Assembly (NCBI GenBank): GCA_009763385.1
Contig: CM019825.1
Location: 113,021,131-113,085,130, forward strand
Reading direction: 5' to 3'
Source: Coix lacryma-jobi var. lacryma-jobi
Taxonomy: Eukaryota; Streptophyta; Magnoliopsida; Poales; Poaceae
Length of the DNA: 64,000 bases
Both the position numbers and the translations under genes were made by a program. The notes under the pieces are model-generated. The model was not told the origin of the DNA and did not search any database. It saw nothing but the letters and a program-made list of their open reading frames with translations. This document shows, in pieces, positions 22,356-32,972 of this stretch (position 1 is the stretch's first letter; each line of letters starts with the position of its first letter).

Positions 22356-22650
22356 AGCGACCAGGACACGGTTCCCGAGGAAAACGAAAAGACATTTGGG
22401 CGTGGAGTTCTAAGCGTCGCAAAGGCATCCCATCATGACACACGGTTTCCGAGGAAGACGAAAAGACACCTGGGCACGGATTACAAAGCGTCAAAACGGC
22501 TTGACAGGCGTAACACGATGCTAAGGGCAACAAAGGGCCCATCCGGTCAAAAAAAACCTTGGCTTCGAAACAAAACGAAGGTTTTTTGGGCGGGCGTAGG
22601 CGCCTAGCGAAAGGACACGGTCGAATGTCGCAAGCTTACGAATCCGACCG

Positions 22651-22661
22651 TGAGGGGCTAT
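22651..22661 (+). other. Polypurine tract of the Tat element
   Basis: TGAGGGGCTAT directly precedes the TGTTGGG start of the 3' LTR. The tract is short and interrupted, so the exact LTR start could be off by a few bases. Confidence 0.55.
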
Positions 22662-22710
22662 TGTTGGGACGGTACCCAGACCGCAGGCGCCTACAACCCG
22701 CGGTACCGAA

Positions 22711-23040
22711 GGGAAGGCGGAGCTTTCGTGCGAAAGGGAGCATTCGCGCGAAGTACGTGTTTCGGCTCGCAGGCCAAGGGAAGGCGGAGCTTTCGTGCGA
22801 AAGGGAGCATTCGCGCGGAAGCACGCGCTTCGGCCCACAGGCCAAGGGAAGGCGGAGCTTTCGTGCGAAAGGGAGCATTCGCGCGGAAGCACGCGTTTCG
22901 GCTCGCAGGCTAAGGGAATGCGGGGCGTTCGGGCGAAAGAGAGCATCCGCGCGGAAGCACGCGTTTCGGCAAGCGGACCAGGGGAAGGCGGAGCATTCAT
23001 GCGGATGGTGGCATTCGCGCGAAAGGAGCTTGGCGCTTCC
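22711..23040 (+). repeat. Tandem repeat in U3 of the Tat LTR (five units of 67-68 bp)
   Basis: Units start with GGGAAGGCGGAGC at 22711, 22778, 22846, 22914 and 22982. Each includes TTCGTGCGAAAG and CATTCGCGCG palindromic stretches. Position upstream of the TATA box suggests enhancer-like units. Confidence 0.88.
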
Positions 23041-23297
23041 GACGGGAGTTTTTGTCGTTCATGACCTCGGTTTTTCACAGGTTTTCGTAGGACGCCGGAA
23101 GCCTGGGTCAGAGAGAGCGGCCCCACCGGCCAGGAAAAGGAGTCGGGGGACGATGGGCCCGCCAGGGGGCAAAGTTACGATGATGCCCCTCACGCCGGGA
23201 GAAGCAGCGTGAAGTCATGGAGGAGCTGACTAGGGCATCGTCGTAATTGTAACGGAGTGGTTGGAAGGGCATTCTTGTACTTTCAAACTAATCGGGG

Positions 23298-23308
23298 TTT
23301 ATATAAAG
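23298..23308 (+). promoter_or_regulatory. TATA box of the Tat LTR
   Basis: TTTATATAAAG, about 140 bp before the LTR end and downstream of the U3 repeats. It fits the start of the R region about 30 bp further on. Confidence 0.7.
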
Positions 23309-23450
23309 AGCTCTCAGCCTCCTATGGACCAGGGGGAGAGCACTGTTCACTTCACCCAACTTCCCACTCTCTTCCGTTTACTTCCGCTTTCGCTCTGTGC
23401 ATTCGTTCGTGCGACAACCCGCAGTTTCAAGGTCTCGGACCCAAAACAAC

Positions 23451-25412
23451 ACGTGGTCTTGGCTGCTCGTGTCACTCAGCGTCAGATCGATGAGCACGAT
23501 GCCAATAGCCGAGACCGTAATGCTCTTTTCTCATGTTTGAGCATGTCTGAGTTTGATCGCGTTTCTCACCTCGCTACGGCTCGGGAGATTTGGCTACCCT
23601 CATGCATTTCCATGAGGGAACCTCTCAAATCAAAACTCGTCTCTACGAGTCGTTCAAGCGAGAGTATGAGAACTTTCGACATATGCCTGGCAAGAGCATA
23701 GAAAGTTTATTCGCTCACTTTTAGGTGATTGTCAATAGGATGAGGGCTAACAAGGAGTTGTTGCCTTTCGAAGATCATGAGAGAGCTTTGAAGCTTTTGC
23801 ATACTCTTGATCGATCGATGTGGGATTCCAAGGTTCAGACAATCATCGAATCGCCTAACTATGAGACCCTCACTTGCGACGAGCTCTTTAGTAAGCTCAA
23901 GTCCAGTGAGATTGATGCCATGGCGAGGGCTTCTTATGAAAATCCTTCTGGCCCGTTGATGGCTTTGGTTTCTGGCTCTTCTGCTAACACCTGTGGAGGC
24001 TTTGCACTCTCTTCTCTTCTTTCTGTCATAGAGGAGCAGCCGGAGTTCATGGGGGTTGACGAGTTGGCTTTGCTCGCCAACCGGTTCTCACGGTTCCACA
24101 ACAACCGCATGAACCGTCGCCGCGGAGGAGGACGCTCAGGATGCTTTGAGTGCGGCGACCCCAACCACTTCATCGCCAATTGCCCGAAGAAGAACAAGCA
24201 GACCTTTGGCAAGGCGGATCATGGGCACAAGTACGACTCCGACAAGTGCAAGGAGAAGTACGTCCCCGCGAAGCACAAGCGGAAGGGCGGCTTCGACAAA
24301 GAGTACATCAAGATGAAGTACTTGGAGAAGGCCCAGGCTGAGAAGCGTGCGTTCTTCGCCACGCTCAGGGACGTCAACAACTCGGATGACGACTCCGCTT
24401 CCTCAAGCGATGACGAGTCCAAGAAGAAGAAGAGGATCGAGGACAAGCTGAACGGCCTCTGCTTCTTCGCCGATGACGAGGGCTTCTGCACCATGGCCCT
24501 TGGCAAGGAGGTCAACGGCGAGCTGGAGGACACCCCTCGGAACGACGACGACGATGACACCTCCCAGGTAAAACGATTGGAGAATGTTTGGTTGGTGGAT
24601 TCCGGTTGTTCGAGGCACATGACCGGAAATACCAAGTGGTTCTCCAGTCTTAGTCCGGTCGCCGGAAAGGAGTTTATCACCTTCGGCGACAATATCAAAG
24701 GTAAGGTATTGTCTCGTGGGTCGGTGCGAGTTAATGAGCACTTTGTGTTGTGCGATGTTGCTCTTGTTTCTAACCTGCATTTTAACCTTCTCTCTATTTC
24801 GCAACTCTTTGATGATGACTATGAGATTCATTTTAAGCCGAATCTTAGTCGTATTTTGGATCCTCAGGGCAATCTTGTTTGTGGGATTTCGCCCTTTGGA
24901 AAAGTCTTTCGTGCGAATATCTCGGAGTCGTTTGGAATTTCTCGTTGTCTTTTGGCTGGACCTTCCTCCTCTGATCTTTGGAAGTGGCATAGGAGACTCG
25001 GTCACCTGAGCTTCGACTTTCTTGCAAGACTTAGCTCACTTGGCTTAATCCGAGGATTGCCCAAGTTGTCCATGGAGAAGGATCTTGTTTGCCATTCTTG
25101 TAGACATGGGAAGATGGTAGTCGCTCCCCACCATCCAGTGACTTAGGTCATGACCAAGCGCCCTGGAGAGCTTTTGCACGTGGACCTTGTTGGCCCGGCT
25201 CGGGTGAGCTCGGTTGGGGGGAAGTGGTATGTGCTTGTTGTTGTTGATGACTTTTCAAGATACTTGTGGGTTTTCTTTTTAGTTGAGAAAACTGAGACTT
25301 TCTCCTTTGCTCGCAATCTGATTTTGCGTCTTCAGAATGAGTTCCCTTTGAACTCAATGCGAGCTATTAGGAGTGATAATGGTTCCGAATTCAAGAATTC
25401 GAATTTTGAGAA
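23451..25412 (+). pseudogene. gag-pol: Copia-2 gag-pol, first part, with gag and pol fused in one frame
   Basis: The Gag N-terminus is missing because Tat was inserted there. A net 1-base loss near 23592 and a TAG at 23722-23724 (CAG in Copia-1) break Gag. From 23725 a single frame covers the rest of the Gag core, the zinc knuckle (about 24143-24184), the acidic region, then directly the protease core (LVDSGC near 24595) and the integrase start, until TAG at 25144-25146. The coiled coil and second zinc knuckle of Copia-1 Gag are absent; the join at 24571 falls exactly where Copia-1 has GT...AG. Integrase is cut at 25412 by Gypsy-1 and resumes at 40704. Confidence 0.88.
25408..25412. repeat. 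Target-site duplication of Gypsy-1, left copy (GAGAA)
   Basis: GAGAA before the LTR start TGTAACACC recurs at 40699-40703. The uninterrupted site is seen in Copia-1 near 6602. Confidence 0.95.
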
Positions 25413-28400
25413 TGTAACACCCTAGGTGTTAAGCAACCCTAAATGCATAACTTGACATCTCATGAGCATAAAGCATCATCATCTCATGTTGCATTCTTTC
25501 TTTTGTTAAGTGTCATTTCATGTGAGCTTTTGTAATGCTATGCTTGGTTGAATGCTTGTTTGTCTTGTTTGTGGAGTGCTTAAGTCTCCTTAGTAGCTGA
25601 ACCTTGTTGGGGAGTCAAAATGAAGCTGGGTTTATGTTGGTCATGTTGGCTAACCAAGTCTCTAACCCTAGTTGCCTTGATAGAGCCCTAGGAGTCCTTT
25701 TGTTTGACTAACTAAGACCTTCTTGATAGAAGCTTTGCATGGCTGTGGACCCTTAACCAAAAGTGTGTAGAATTTAGTATAGAACAAAAGTTGTTTAAGG
25801 CCCAACTCATGAAAATGGGTGTAGCAAGGTGTTTTGGGACCCCCAAGGCAGATTTGAGGGAGTTTAGACTTAGAAAATTTTCTAAGTCTCTAACTGACCG
25901 AGCAGTTTCGTGGAGTCATCTTTGGAGCTTTTTCTGGAGCAATCTAGACCGAACCAAGGATCGATCTTGTAACCAAAGTTGTAGATGGTATGTAGCTCTA
26001 AGCAGTGGAGCAAGTAGTTTAGCATTTCACCAAGCGGATTAGGAGTTAATCACGCTCAAAGTTCGGCCGTCAGTCGGCCATCGTTAACTGAATCGGGCGA
26101 TTCAGTTTGAATCAGCCGGTCGTGGCCGACCGCGCGCAGAGCTTGCTCGCCGCGTGGCGCGTTCCGGCCGGGGACGCAGCGTCCGCGCGCGGCGTGGCAA
26201 GCATAAGTTGCTGCTCGCCCCGCTGCCCGAAGCCGCGCCGCTCCTCCCTCCATTCTGTCCCTCTCTCGCTCTTGTTCCTCTCGCCGGAGCCCGAGTGGGG
26301 AAAAAGGGGAAAAGCTGCGAGCGCCGCCGCCGTTCGCCGCCGTCCCGCCGCCGCACCGTCCACCCAACCAGCTGCCAAGCTTCGCCGTGAGCCCCCACAC
26401 CCCGTGCTACCCTTAGCACCCTGTAGGAAGCCTAGGTGAGCCTCGGGATGAGCCGCCGCCATGGCCGCCATGACCGCCGAGCTCGGTCCGCCCTGGCCGG
26501 CCTCCGTCCCGTGGTTCCGTGTCACCCTAGCGCTCGTTTAGGGGTTAGTGAGGTCCGAGGAGGAGGTAGAGGGCGATGGTTTAGCCGATTAGGGTTAGGA
26601 GCCCGCGGAACGCCGCCGTCCGCCATGACCGCCATGGCCGACGCGCTCGGTCCGCCGTGGCCAACCCTCTTCCCGAGCTCAACCATCTGCCCTAGCTAGC
26701 GTTCTTGAATCGCCTCGGTATGCTGGAGCTAGTGGTGGTGACGGTTAGGCCGATTAGGGTCTGGAAGCTCGAGTACGCCGTCGTCCGCCGCTTGCCAAGG
26801 TCGCCGGAGTGGCGTGGCCGTGGTCGCGGGTGCTCGGGGCTTGCGCCCTGGCTTCCGAGCCCTGGGCTAGGGTTATGAAGGTCGCAGGAGTAGATCTCGA
26901 GGGTCGGATGAGCCCGTCGTGGCCGGAGCCGGCCGGCGTAGCTAGGGCCGCGCCGCCGTGTTCGCCATCGCCATCGGCGAGCTCGATCCGCGTGTGCGCT
27001 GGGCCAACCGAGGGTACCATCGGGTGCGGAAGGTTGAGGGGAGTCCGCCGGTGGGGATGGTTTCGCCGGGGAGTTCGCCGTCGGTGAGCTCCGCCGCGGT
27101 CAACCTCTCCCCTGTTCTGTGTGTGTGACGAGTGGGGTCGGGTTGACCCGAGGGCCCGCGCGTCAGTGAGTCAGGTTCTGTCTGTGTGCACTGGTTCGGG
27201 TACCCTTAGCAGTTTTCTATTTGAATGTTTTTCAGGGTTTGTTTAAATAGTTTCCAGAAATTGTTGAAATGCTTGTTTAATTCATATCTTGCTAAATATA
27301 AATGCTAAAAAGGTGAAACAAGTTTTGTTAGGATTGTTAGGATGAGGTCTATGCATGAAAAATATAATATGTCCAGTTTGTGGTGATTTTCTGTGTAGTT
27401 ATATTTAATTCATGTTTAGGCTGAAATCTTGTTAAATGCATAGTAAATTGCATGTGTCTCAGAAAAATGTGATTCTTGTTTTGTTAGGTTTGTGTTGAGG
27501 ACTAGTTTTTGGGAAAAATGTAAAATGAGGTTGCCTTGTGAAATAATTTGGCAGTAGTAATTAAAATGATTAAATGTTGTTTTCTTGTTTATTTTGTAGT
27601 AATTAAAATATGAAGAGTATGGACTTGGTAATTTTTACTGACTGCTCTTGTGCTAAGAAGTTCAGAAGAAAATTATGAAATCCGTTGTTTGACACTTTGT
27701 GCTAGGGGGTGTAGTTCAAAGCACCTTTTCATGATAGAATTTGTCTTTTTCATAGGGGGTAGAGTCTAGGTCCAAATGGGGTGAAATTTGGACAGAGGAT
27801 TAGATTAAGTGTTGTTAATCTCCAGTAATTTTTGTAGAGTTTTTCCAAGCTGTCTAGGATGGGTTGCTGTTATAGGTTGGTTTGTTTAGAGTTAGTCTAG
27901 CTCTGGCTAGGGGTTAATAAACCCGTTAAGCAACTTTGATGTGGTGACAACCAGACTTAGTAAGTAGTGTGTTAAATTAAGTAAGTGAGTAGCAGTAGAT
28001 GACATGTGCTTATCTCCTGAATTGTTACTCCATGTCGCATCACCATGCATCCCATGTGCATTCATGTTATTCATTCATGTACCGCATCATGCAGGATCGG
28101 TAGTGGAAGCTCAGGATCCGACGCCGGAGGAGCAGTGCCAGGAGGAGACGCCGGAGGAGAGGATCCCGGAAGGAGATGCTGAGGACCTGCCGGAGTGCCG
28201 TGATCACCGCCCCGCCGACTTCGAGCGAGGCAAGCCCCGGAGCATTTTCTCCTACGGTTTGCAAATTACCGTTTACAAGTTAACCTGATATGCTTGTTGC
28301 ATTAGGTATAGGAGTTGTGTGATGCCATTGCTGTATTGATTAATTATCCTTGTCCACCTGCAAATACTATCTTGATATCCTTGTTAGGTCTAGGCTCGTT

Positions 28401-29773
28401 TATGCTTAGCCCTGCTTAGACCGGTAAAAGTCGGGTGATTTCCTGTCTCCCGCATATAGGTGGATACTGATCATGACTAGCCTGGTGCTATCATGGAAAT
28501 AACCATGTGATAATTAATCTGAGACCGGGCGGGATGTAGGAGCATCAGGACATGGGTTCTGTGTGCTAGTAGTCTCCGGTCTGTGTCGATTAGGACCCGA
28601 CGAAGGCACACCTCAGTCATTTTGAACGCGTCAATCACTTAACGGAGTAGGTCGGAGTAACTCCCGTGAAGCCGAGTAAGGTTTTTCGAGCCGGTGATGG
28701 AGACGTTGACGCCTAACACCCAGGGCCTTACATGTACCGTGGGCAACTATTCTGATCGACCTGGCATGGTCTGAGGGCAGGCAGGGCCTGATCGACCTGG
28801 CATGACCGTGGGCAGTTAATAGCTTGAGCGACCTGGCATTGAGATAACCCTCGGTGTAGAAGGGTCCATGGCCGTCCCGCGATTTGGGTTCTCGAACCTC
28901 CTGAAGTGGTCGCCAACGGCCACCTGGCAGGGTGTGTCGGGCGAGTGTGCGACATTTTGTCCCCAGCTGGTAGGAATCGATTATAATTGCCATCGCTCCT
29001 GGTTAGTGAGTAACTTGACTGAGCATGTGTTACCGTAGTAATATATGGAATTAATGATGGTTATGGTTGGTGAATCTGAAAGGCTATTGATGAAATAGTC
29101 AATCTTGCTTGAATAAGTAGTCAAGTGTTTGCTCTAGATCAGGTGCAAATCTAGATAATCAGGCTGATTACATAAAAGTGACTGCTAATACTCTAATGAT
29201 GATTATTTAATAATAAAATGCTTTTATGCAAAAAGGTAAGTGTGGCCAACCCCAGATACAGCCTTGCATAATCCTTGGTGTCAATTATTTCTGGTTTATG
29301 ACGGGTAAGTCTAGCTGAGTACCTTCTCGTACTCAGGGTTTTATCCCTTGTTGTTGCAGATGGGCAATGCTTCTTCGGCTATTGCGAGAACTGTCTGTAC
29401 CCCGTCGAGGGCAGTGACTAGACCAGGGGCATGGTTAACTCTTATCTTCCCTGATGCTTTTGTGGACTGATCAAGCATATGGCACTGTATTGTGAACTAA
29501 GGACTTGTGTTTCAAAACTATGTTGCTTCCGCTTTTGAACTCAAACTATGGTTTGTAATAACTGTTGAACTCCGATGTTTTTGAACTATATGCGAACTGA
29601 ATGTAGATCGTGGACATGTACGCTAATCTATTACGATCTTGGTTAAATTTGAATGACTTGAAATCCTTCGAGATTTCCGGACTACCGGGTTTATACGAGC
29701 TTAAGTACTTGTAGTTTCTGCGCAAGCAGCGATTCGGTGCTTAATCTGGTATAAATTGGTCGGTTCTGTCACA
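25413..29773 (+). repeat. Gypsy-1 5' LTR (4.36 kb)
   Basis: It starts TGTAACACCC and ends TTCTGTCACA. The first 650 bp are AT-rich. A GC-rich block follows at about 26100-27130, with long but meaningless frames on both strands. The rest is AT-rich, with a small cluster of CGACCTGGCAT repeats near 28760-28840. Splice-donor-like AGGTAAGTG (gt at 29236) and GGGTAAGTC (gt at 29305) occur near the 3' end, the second also in the Gypsy-2 LTR. No host gene is seen. Confidence 0.94.
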
Positions 29774-29775
29774 GC

Positions 29776-29787
29776 TGGCATCGGAGC
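29776..29787 (+). other. Primer-binding site of Gypsy-1 (initiator Met-tRNA type, two mismatches)
   Basis: TGGCATCGGAGC follows the LTR end by 2 bp and matches the tRNA-iMet complement TGGTATCAGAGC at 10 of 12 positions. Confidence 0.8.
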
Positions 29788-30565
29788 GAGGTTAGCGTTA
29801 CTGTTCATGATTATATTTGAAAAACTGTATTTTCAAATAAAATTCCTTCATTGTCAAAACTTGTAGCTATAGTAGGTTCTGAAAAACCCTTCTTATAAAA
29901 ATTTAGGTGTGCCATTGATCAAGTCCTTATGCCCAATAGGAACTTAGGTGGCTATTTAAGTACTAACTTTGGGGGTCGTGCATCATACTTATTTTGTGTT
30001 TATTCTGTCGTCCATACGGCAAGGGTGAAATTGTATGGATGCTATTCCTCGGAATAGTAATGTATGGATCAATTGCCTCTACGCTAAAGGTAATGAGAGT
30101 TGTGAGAGCATGATTGGACAACCGCCAATCTAGGGAAGTGCTTATATGATACCGACGCGTATACCTGTTCCACACAAGTATATGTGAAAGTATTGATTGT
30201 GGGAGTAATAATTTCTGATGGGTGCATATACTGCTTACGTGTATACCGGGTGTACACCTAAGTGAGTATTAGATTTAAATTTCCGCAGTGCATGATATTC
30301 ATACTGTGGGAAGGGCTGAAGTGAGTTTCTGCAGGTACACTAACTTGCGAACGTGTAGTCCGTTTAGTTAATGTTATGAGTGAGCGTGTATGCCACCGCC
30401 TAGCCGTTAGATTGTTAGGCAGTAAGGACGTATGAAATGTGCATGCATCATGGTCATATAATCTTGCATTAATCTTACTTCCTTCCTTATGGCTTCCGTC
30501 CCGTTTTCCTAATAAAAGTTGTTCTCAAACTAATAAAAATCTATATGTGGGTACACTTCTTACAG
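29788..30565 (+). other. Gypsy-1 untranslated leader
   Basis: No coding sequence is supported. It ends in CTTCTTACAG, a good splice-acceptor-like sequence, directly before the ATG of the extra gene. With the LTR donor at 29305 this would remove about 1.26 kb; that splice is inference. Confidence 0.55.
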
Positions 30566-31585
30566 ATGGCACGCACCAAGCGCATTGCTCGCAAGTCCAC
30601 GGGAGGCAAGAGGCCTAACTACATGCTGGGGCCATGGACCGATGAGGGATCAGAGGACTTTTTGGGAGAGTTTGGGATGCCCACTATCCTCTGGAGAGTT
30701 CTGCACCTGGTCGGATATCAGGAGGGCCAGGAGCCGCAGTACGACTGGCACCGTGTGCAGTTGTCAGAGGATCGTCACGTGTATACGGTGGAGGTGGACG
30801 TACCCAGCCGTGATGAGCAGGATCACGTCTGGTGCCGTCGAGTGTTTGCTTTGCAGGGGAGGACCCCCTGGGATGCAGCCAACAGGGTCGCATACACAGT
30901 TCTCCGGGACATCATGGAGGACCATCCAGAGGTGGTTGCCCAAGCTACCGCCAGTATCTTCCTGACAGCAGATCCTTACCAGGCAGTGTGGCGTCAGCCA
31001 AGCGCTACCGTACTTGAGGCTAGCTCTCTTGAGAGGGAGCATTGTGCTGGACCAGCAGGGAGTGCGATGGCTGCTCTGATGGCTACTTACGGGTGCCTAT
31101 CGCGCAACTACGATCATCTGGATCATATCCTTAGTGAGGAGATGGCTGCACAGCATCGCCGGCAGGAGGAGCACACTACAGAGATAGACCTCCTCACTAC
31201 ACAGCTAGCTCAGTTGATAGTAGAGAGAGACCAGGCACTTCAGAGGGAGCAGGAGACTGCTCATCAGCTTGCCATTCAGCAGGGGTCGACTACTTTCTTG
31301 GCCTCGGTCATGAGGGAGACTGAGGAGGCGCTTCGAGGAGTTTGTGTTGAGGGCATTCGTGTTTCAGAAGAGAACAGACTGCTGAGGTTGCGAGTGGGAG
31401 ACCTAGAGCTGCAACTCCATCACCTGCAGGACTACAACGACCGTCTGCACGAGGAGATCCATCGCAGGGAGAATAAGAGGAACCCCATCTTTCCCCAGGA
31501 GGATCCGGAGCCGAGTAGTTCTTCTAGTAGTTCTTCAGATATGTCTAGTGAGGATGGTGACGTTGGTGAGATCGCTAGAGAGTAG
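30566..31585 (+). CDS. Extra protein of Gypsy-1 with a histone H3-like N-terminal tail (339 aa)
   Basis: I chose ATG 30566, not the in-frame ATG 30545, because it directly follows TTACAG and starts the H3-like stretch. After the initiator Met, residues 1-16 match the histone H3 tail at 13 positions, keeping A1 R2 T3 K4, A7 R8 K9 S10 T11 G12 G13 K14 and P16; changes are Q5R, T6I and A15R. There is no histone fold. Residues about 36-125 form a compact alpha/beta-looking region (HVYTVEVDVP, then GRTPWDAANRVAY), perhaps dsRNA-binding-like, which is a guess. Residues about 185-305 are heptad-rich and likely coiled coil. The end is a Ser run followed by acidic residues. Gypsy-2 has a homologue. The frame is intact although gag-pol of the same element has decayed. 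Function is unknown; mimicry of the H3 tail is inferred. Confidence 0.85.
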   Translation: MARTKRIARKSTGGKRPNYMLGPWTDEGSEDFLGEFGMPTILWRVLHLVGYQEGQEPQYDWHRVQLSEDRHVYTVEVDVPSRDEQDHVWCRRVFALQGRTPWDAANRVAYTVLRDIMEDHPEVVAQATASIFLTADPYQAVWRQPSATVLEASSLEREHCAGPAGSAMAALMATYGCLSRNYDHLDHILSEEMAAQHRRQEEHTTEIDLLTTQLAQLIVERDQALQREQETAHQLAIQQGSTTFLASVMRETEEALRGVCVEGIRVSEENRLLRLRVGDLELQLHHLQDYNDRLHEEIHRRENKRNPIFPQEDPEPSSSSSSSSDMSSEDGDVGEIARE

Positions 31586-31928
31586 TCTAGATCGTATGCT
31601 TAGCGTCTAGATGGTCTTTTGCGTATGTTGGCGCGCCCAATCTTTTGGTGTGTTGGGCTGAATGTAAGCATGGGAAGCAGACTTATGTGATGTGTGTGAG
31701 ACCTTGGAAAGACCCATATGTATGGGCAAAACTATGGATGTTATGCTATCTTTTGCATGATGTGTTAAGTGATCTTGTTACGTGTTGATGCGATGTGGAT
31801 TGAAATTTATTGTACCTCTGTCATTGTTTGGGGAATCATTTTTTTTCCGAATAATTTCAGTGGGTATGATTTATTGTTCTCTACAAGTTGCAACTTCGCC
31901 TAATGGTCGCTTACTATCCTATATGCAG
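31586..31928 (+). other. Gypsy-1 spacer between the extra gene and gag
   Basis: Untranslated and T-rich. It ends TATATGCAG directly before the gag ATG, again acceptor-like, as does the matching spacer in Gypsy-2 (TTATACAG). Confidence 0.55.
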
Positions 31929-32972
31929 ATGACGACAACTCGTAGTGGAGCAGGCGGTAGTGGTGGAAATGAGGACCCCAGAGAAAACCGCAATCCACCA
32001 CCTCCTCCACCCCCGACGGCTGAGCAACTTTTTGCTCAATTTCTTGGAAGCCAGCGCAACATCAAAGCTTTGCTGAGGGAGAACTTGGCGCAGGGACATC
32101 AACGCCCTGAGCCGAACCAGTATAGTTCTTTCAAGGATTTCCTGGATACCAAACCACCAATCTTCAAAGAAGCTACAGAACCATTGGAGGCAGAAGAATG
32201 GCTACACACCTTGGAGCAGAAATTTCGTTTGCTCAGGCTCACAGAAGAACTGAAAGAAGAATATGCCGCACACCAGTTGCAGGGACCAGCCGGGATTTGG
32301 TGGGGACATCACCGCACCACCTACCCTGCCAATGTTCCCATCACTTGGAGGGTGTTTACTGCCGCTGTCCGAGGTCATTACATTCCGCCGGGTTTGACCC
32401 AGATGAAAGTGGCCGAGTTCATGAACCTAACACAGGGGACTCGATCTGTTACGGAGTACCATTACATATTCAATTCACTGGCTCGCTATGTCCCAGACTT
32501 CGTTGACACAGACGCTAAGAAGATTGCTAGTTTCAAGAGAGGCTTGAACACGAAAATGGGAAAGTCAGTGGGTACATCTTCCCGTACCAATTTCAATGAC
32601 TTCATAAGTGACTGTCTGATTCAAGAGAATCATAACAACAAGCATGCTGCTAGCAAGGCCCGGAAGAGGACCTTTGAATCAGGATCATCACAACCCAGAG
32701 GACCGCCAGCTCAGCGAAATCAGTATCGACCACCAGCGCCGGGGGCATGTTATAGGCCGCCGCAGAAGAAGAATCAGCCACGAGCTCAGCGCAATCAGAA
32801 GCCATACAAGATAGCTACTACTCAGGCTCGTGGAGGTCAAGGCAGTTCTTCAGGGAATAAACCGTTGGTTCGGGGACCATGCTACAACGCAACCAAGAGG
32901 GGCACTTCGCAAGATACTGCCCCTACCCAAAGAAGCAACAGGCCAACTACCCCGCACGCCTGCACAACATGA
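31929..32972 (+). pseudogene. gag: Gypsy-1 Gag, frameshifted in the zinc knuckle
   Basis: From ATG 31929 the frame encodes a retrotransposon Gag core (about residues 60-230; EEWLHTLEQKF, then a PPGLTQMKVAEF stretch), a Pro/Gln/Arg-rich linker and the start of the zinc knuckle at about 32881. There one base is missing near 32889 relative to Gypsy-2, so the frame leaves the knuckle and ends at TAG 32970-32972. The correct continuation is the frame that begins at 32879. Gag would build the particle and bind RNA; this copy cannot make Gag-Pol without a shift. Confidence 0.88.

Larger units (their letters stand above)
1..23448 (+). mobile_element. Tat-lineage Ty3/Gypsy retrotransposon, 5' end outside the window, split by Copia-1
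   Basis: The visible parts are 1-995 and 12573-23448. In order they hold the gag zinc knuckle, protease, reverse transcriptase, RNase H, a second RNase H-like domain, integrase, two tandem-repeat arrays, a multi-exon antisense gene and a 787 bp 3' LTR. The CVDFTDLN and YIDD reverse transcriptase motifs, the second RNase H-like domain and the antisense gene are typical of grass Tat elements such as Grande/Retand-like families. The 3' LTR ends against Copia-2 gag sequence at 23449, so the element sits inside Copia-2. Its own 5' LTR lies upstream of position 1, so neither its TSD nor its LTR divergence can be read. Confidence 0.88.
22662..23448 (+). repeat. Tat element 3' LTR
   Basis: It starts TGTTGGGACG and ends CCAAAACA (787 bp). 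A TATA box (TTTATATAAAG) lies at 23298-23308. After it, at 23451, Copia-2 gag begins at ACGTGGTCTTGG, the same point reached at 3195 in Copia-1. The 5' LTR is upstream of the window. Confidence 0.8.

Noticed and set aside
26102..26525. Overlapping frames in the GC-rich block of the Gypsy-1 LTR
   Set aside because: Frames are open on both strands because of high GC, and the 3' LTR copy shows changes without codon preference.
29305..29359. A 55-nt intron within the Gypsy-1 LTR (GGTAAGT to TTGCAG), also 52 nt in Gypsy-2
   Set aside because: Too short for a usual plant intron; the donor and acceptor are more likely used with distant partners.
30566..30616. A histone H3 gene or pseudogene
   Set aside because: Only the tail is similar; the histone fold is absent and the frame lies between the primer-binding site and gag of a retrotransposon.
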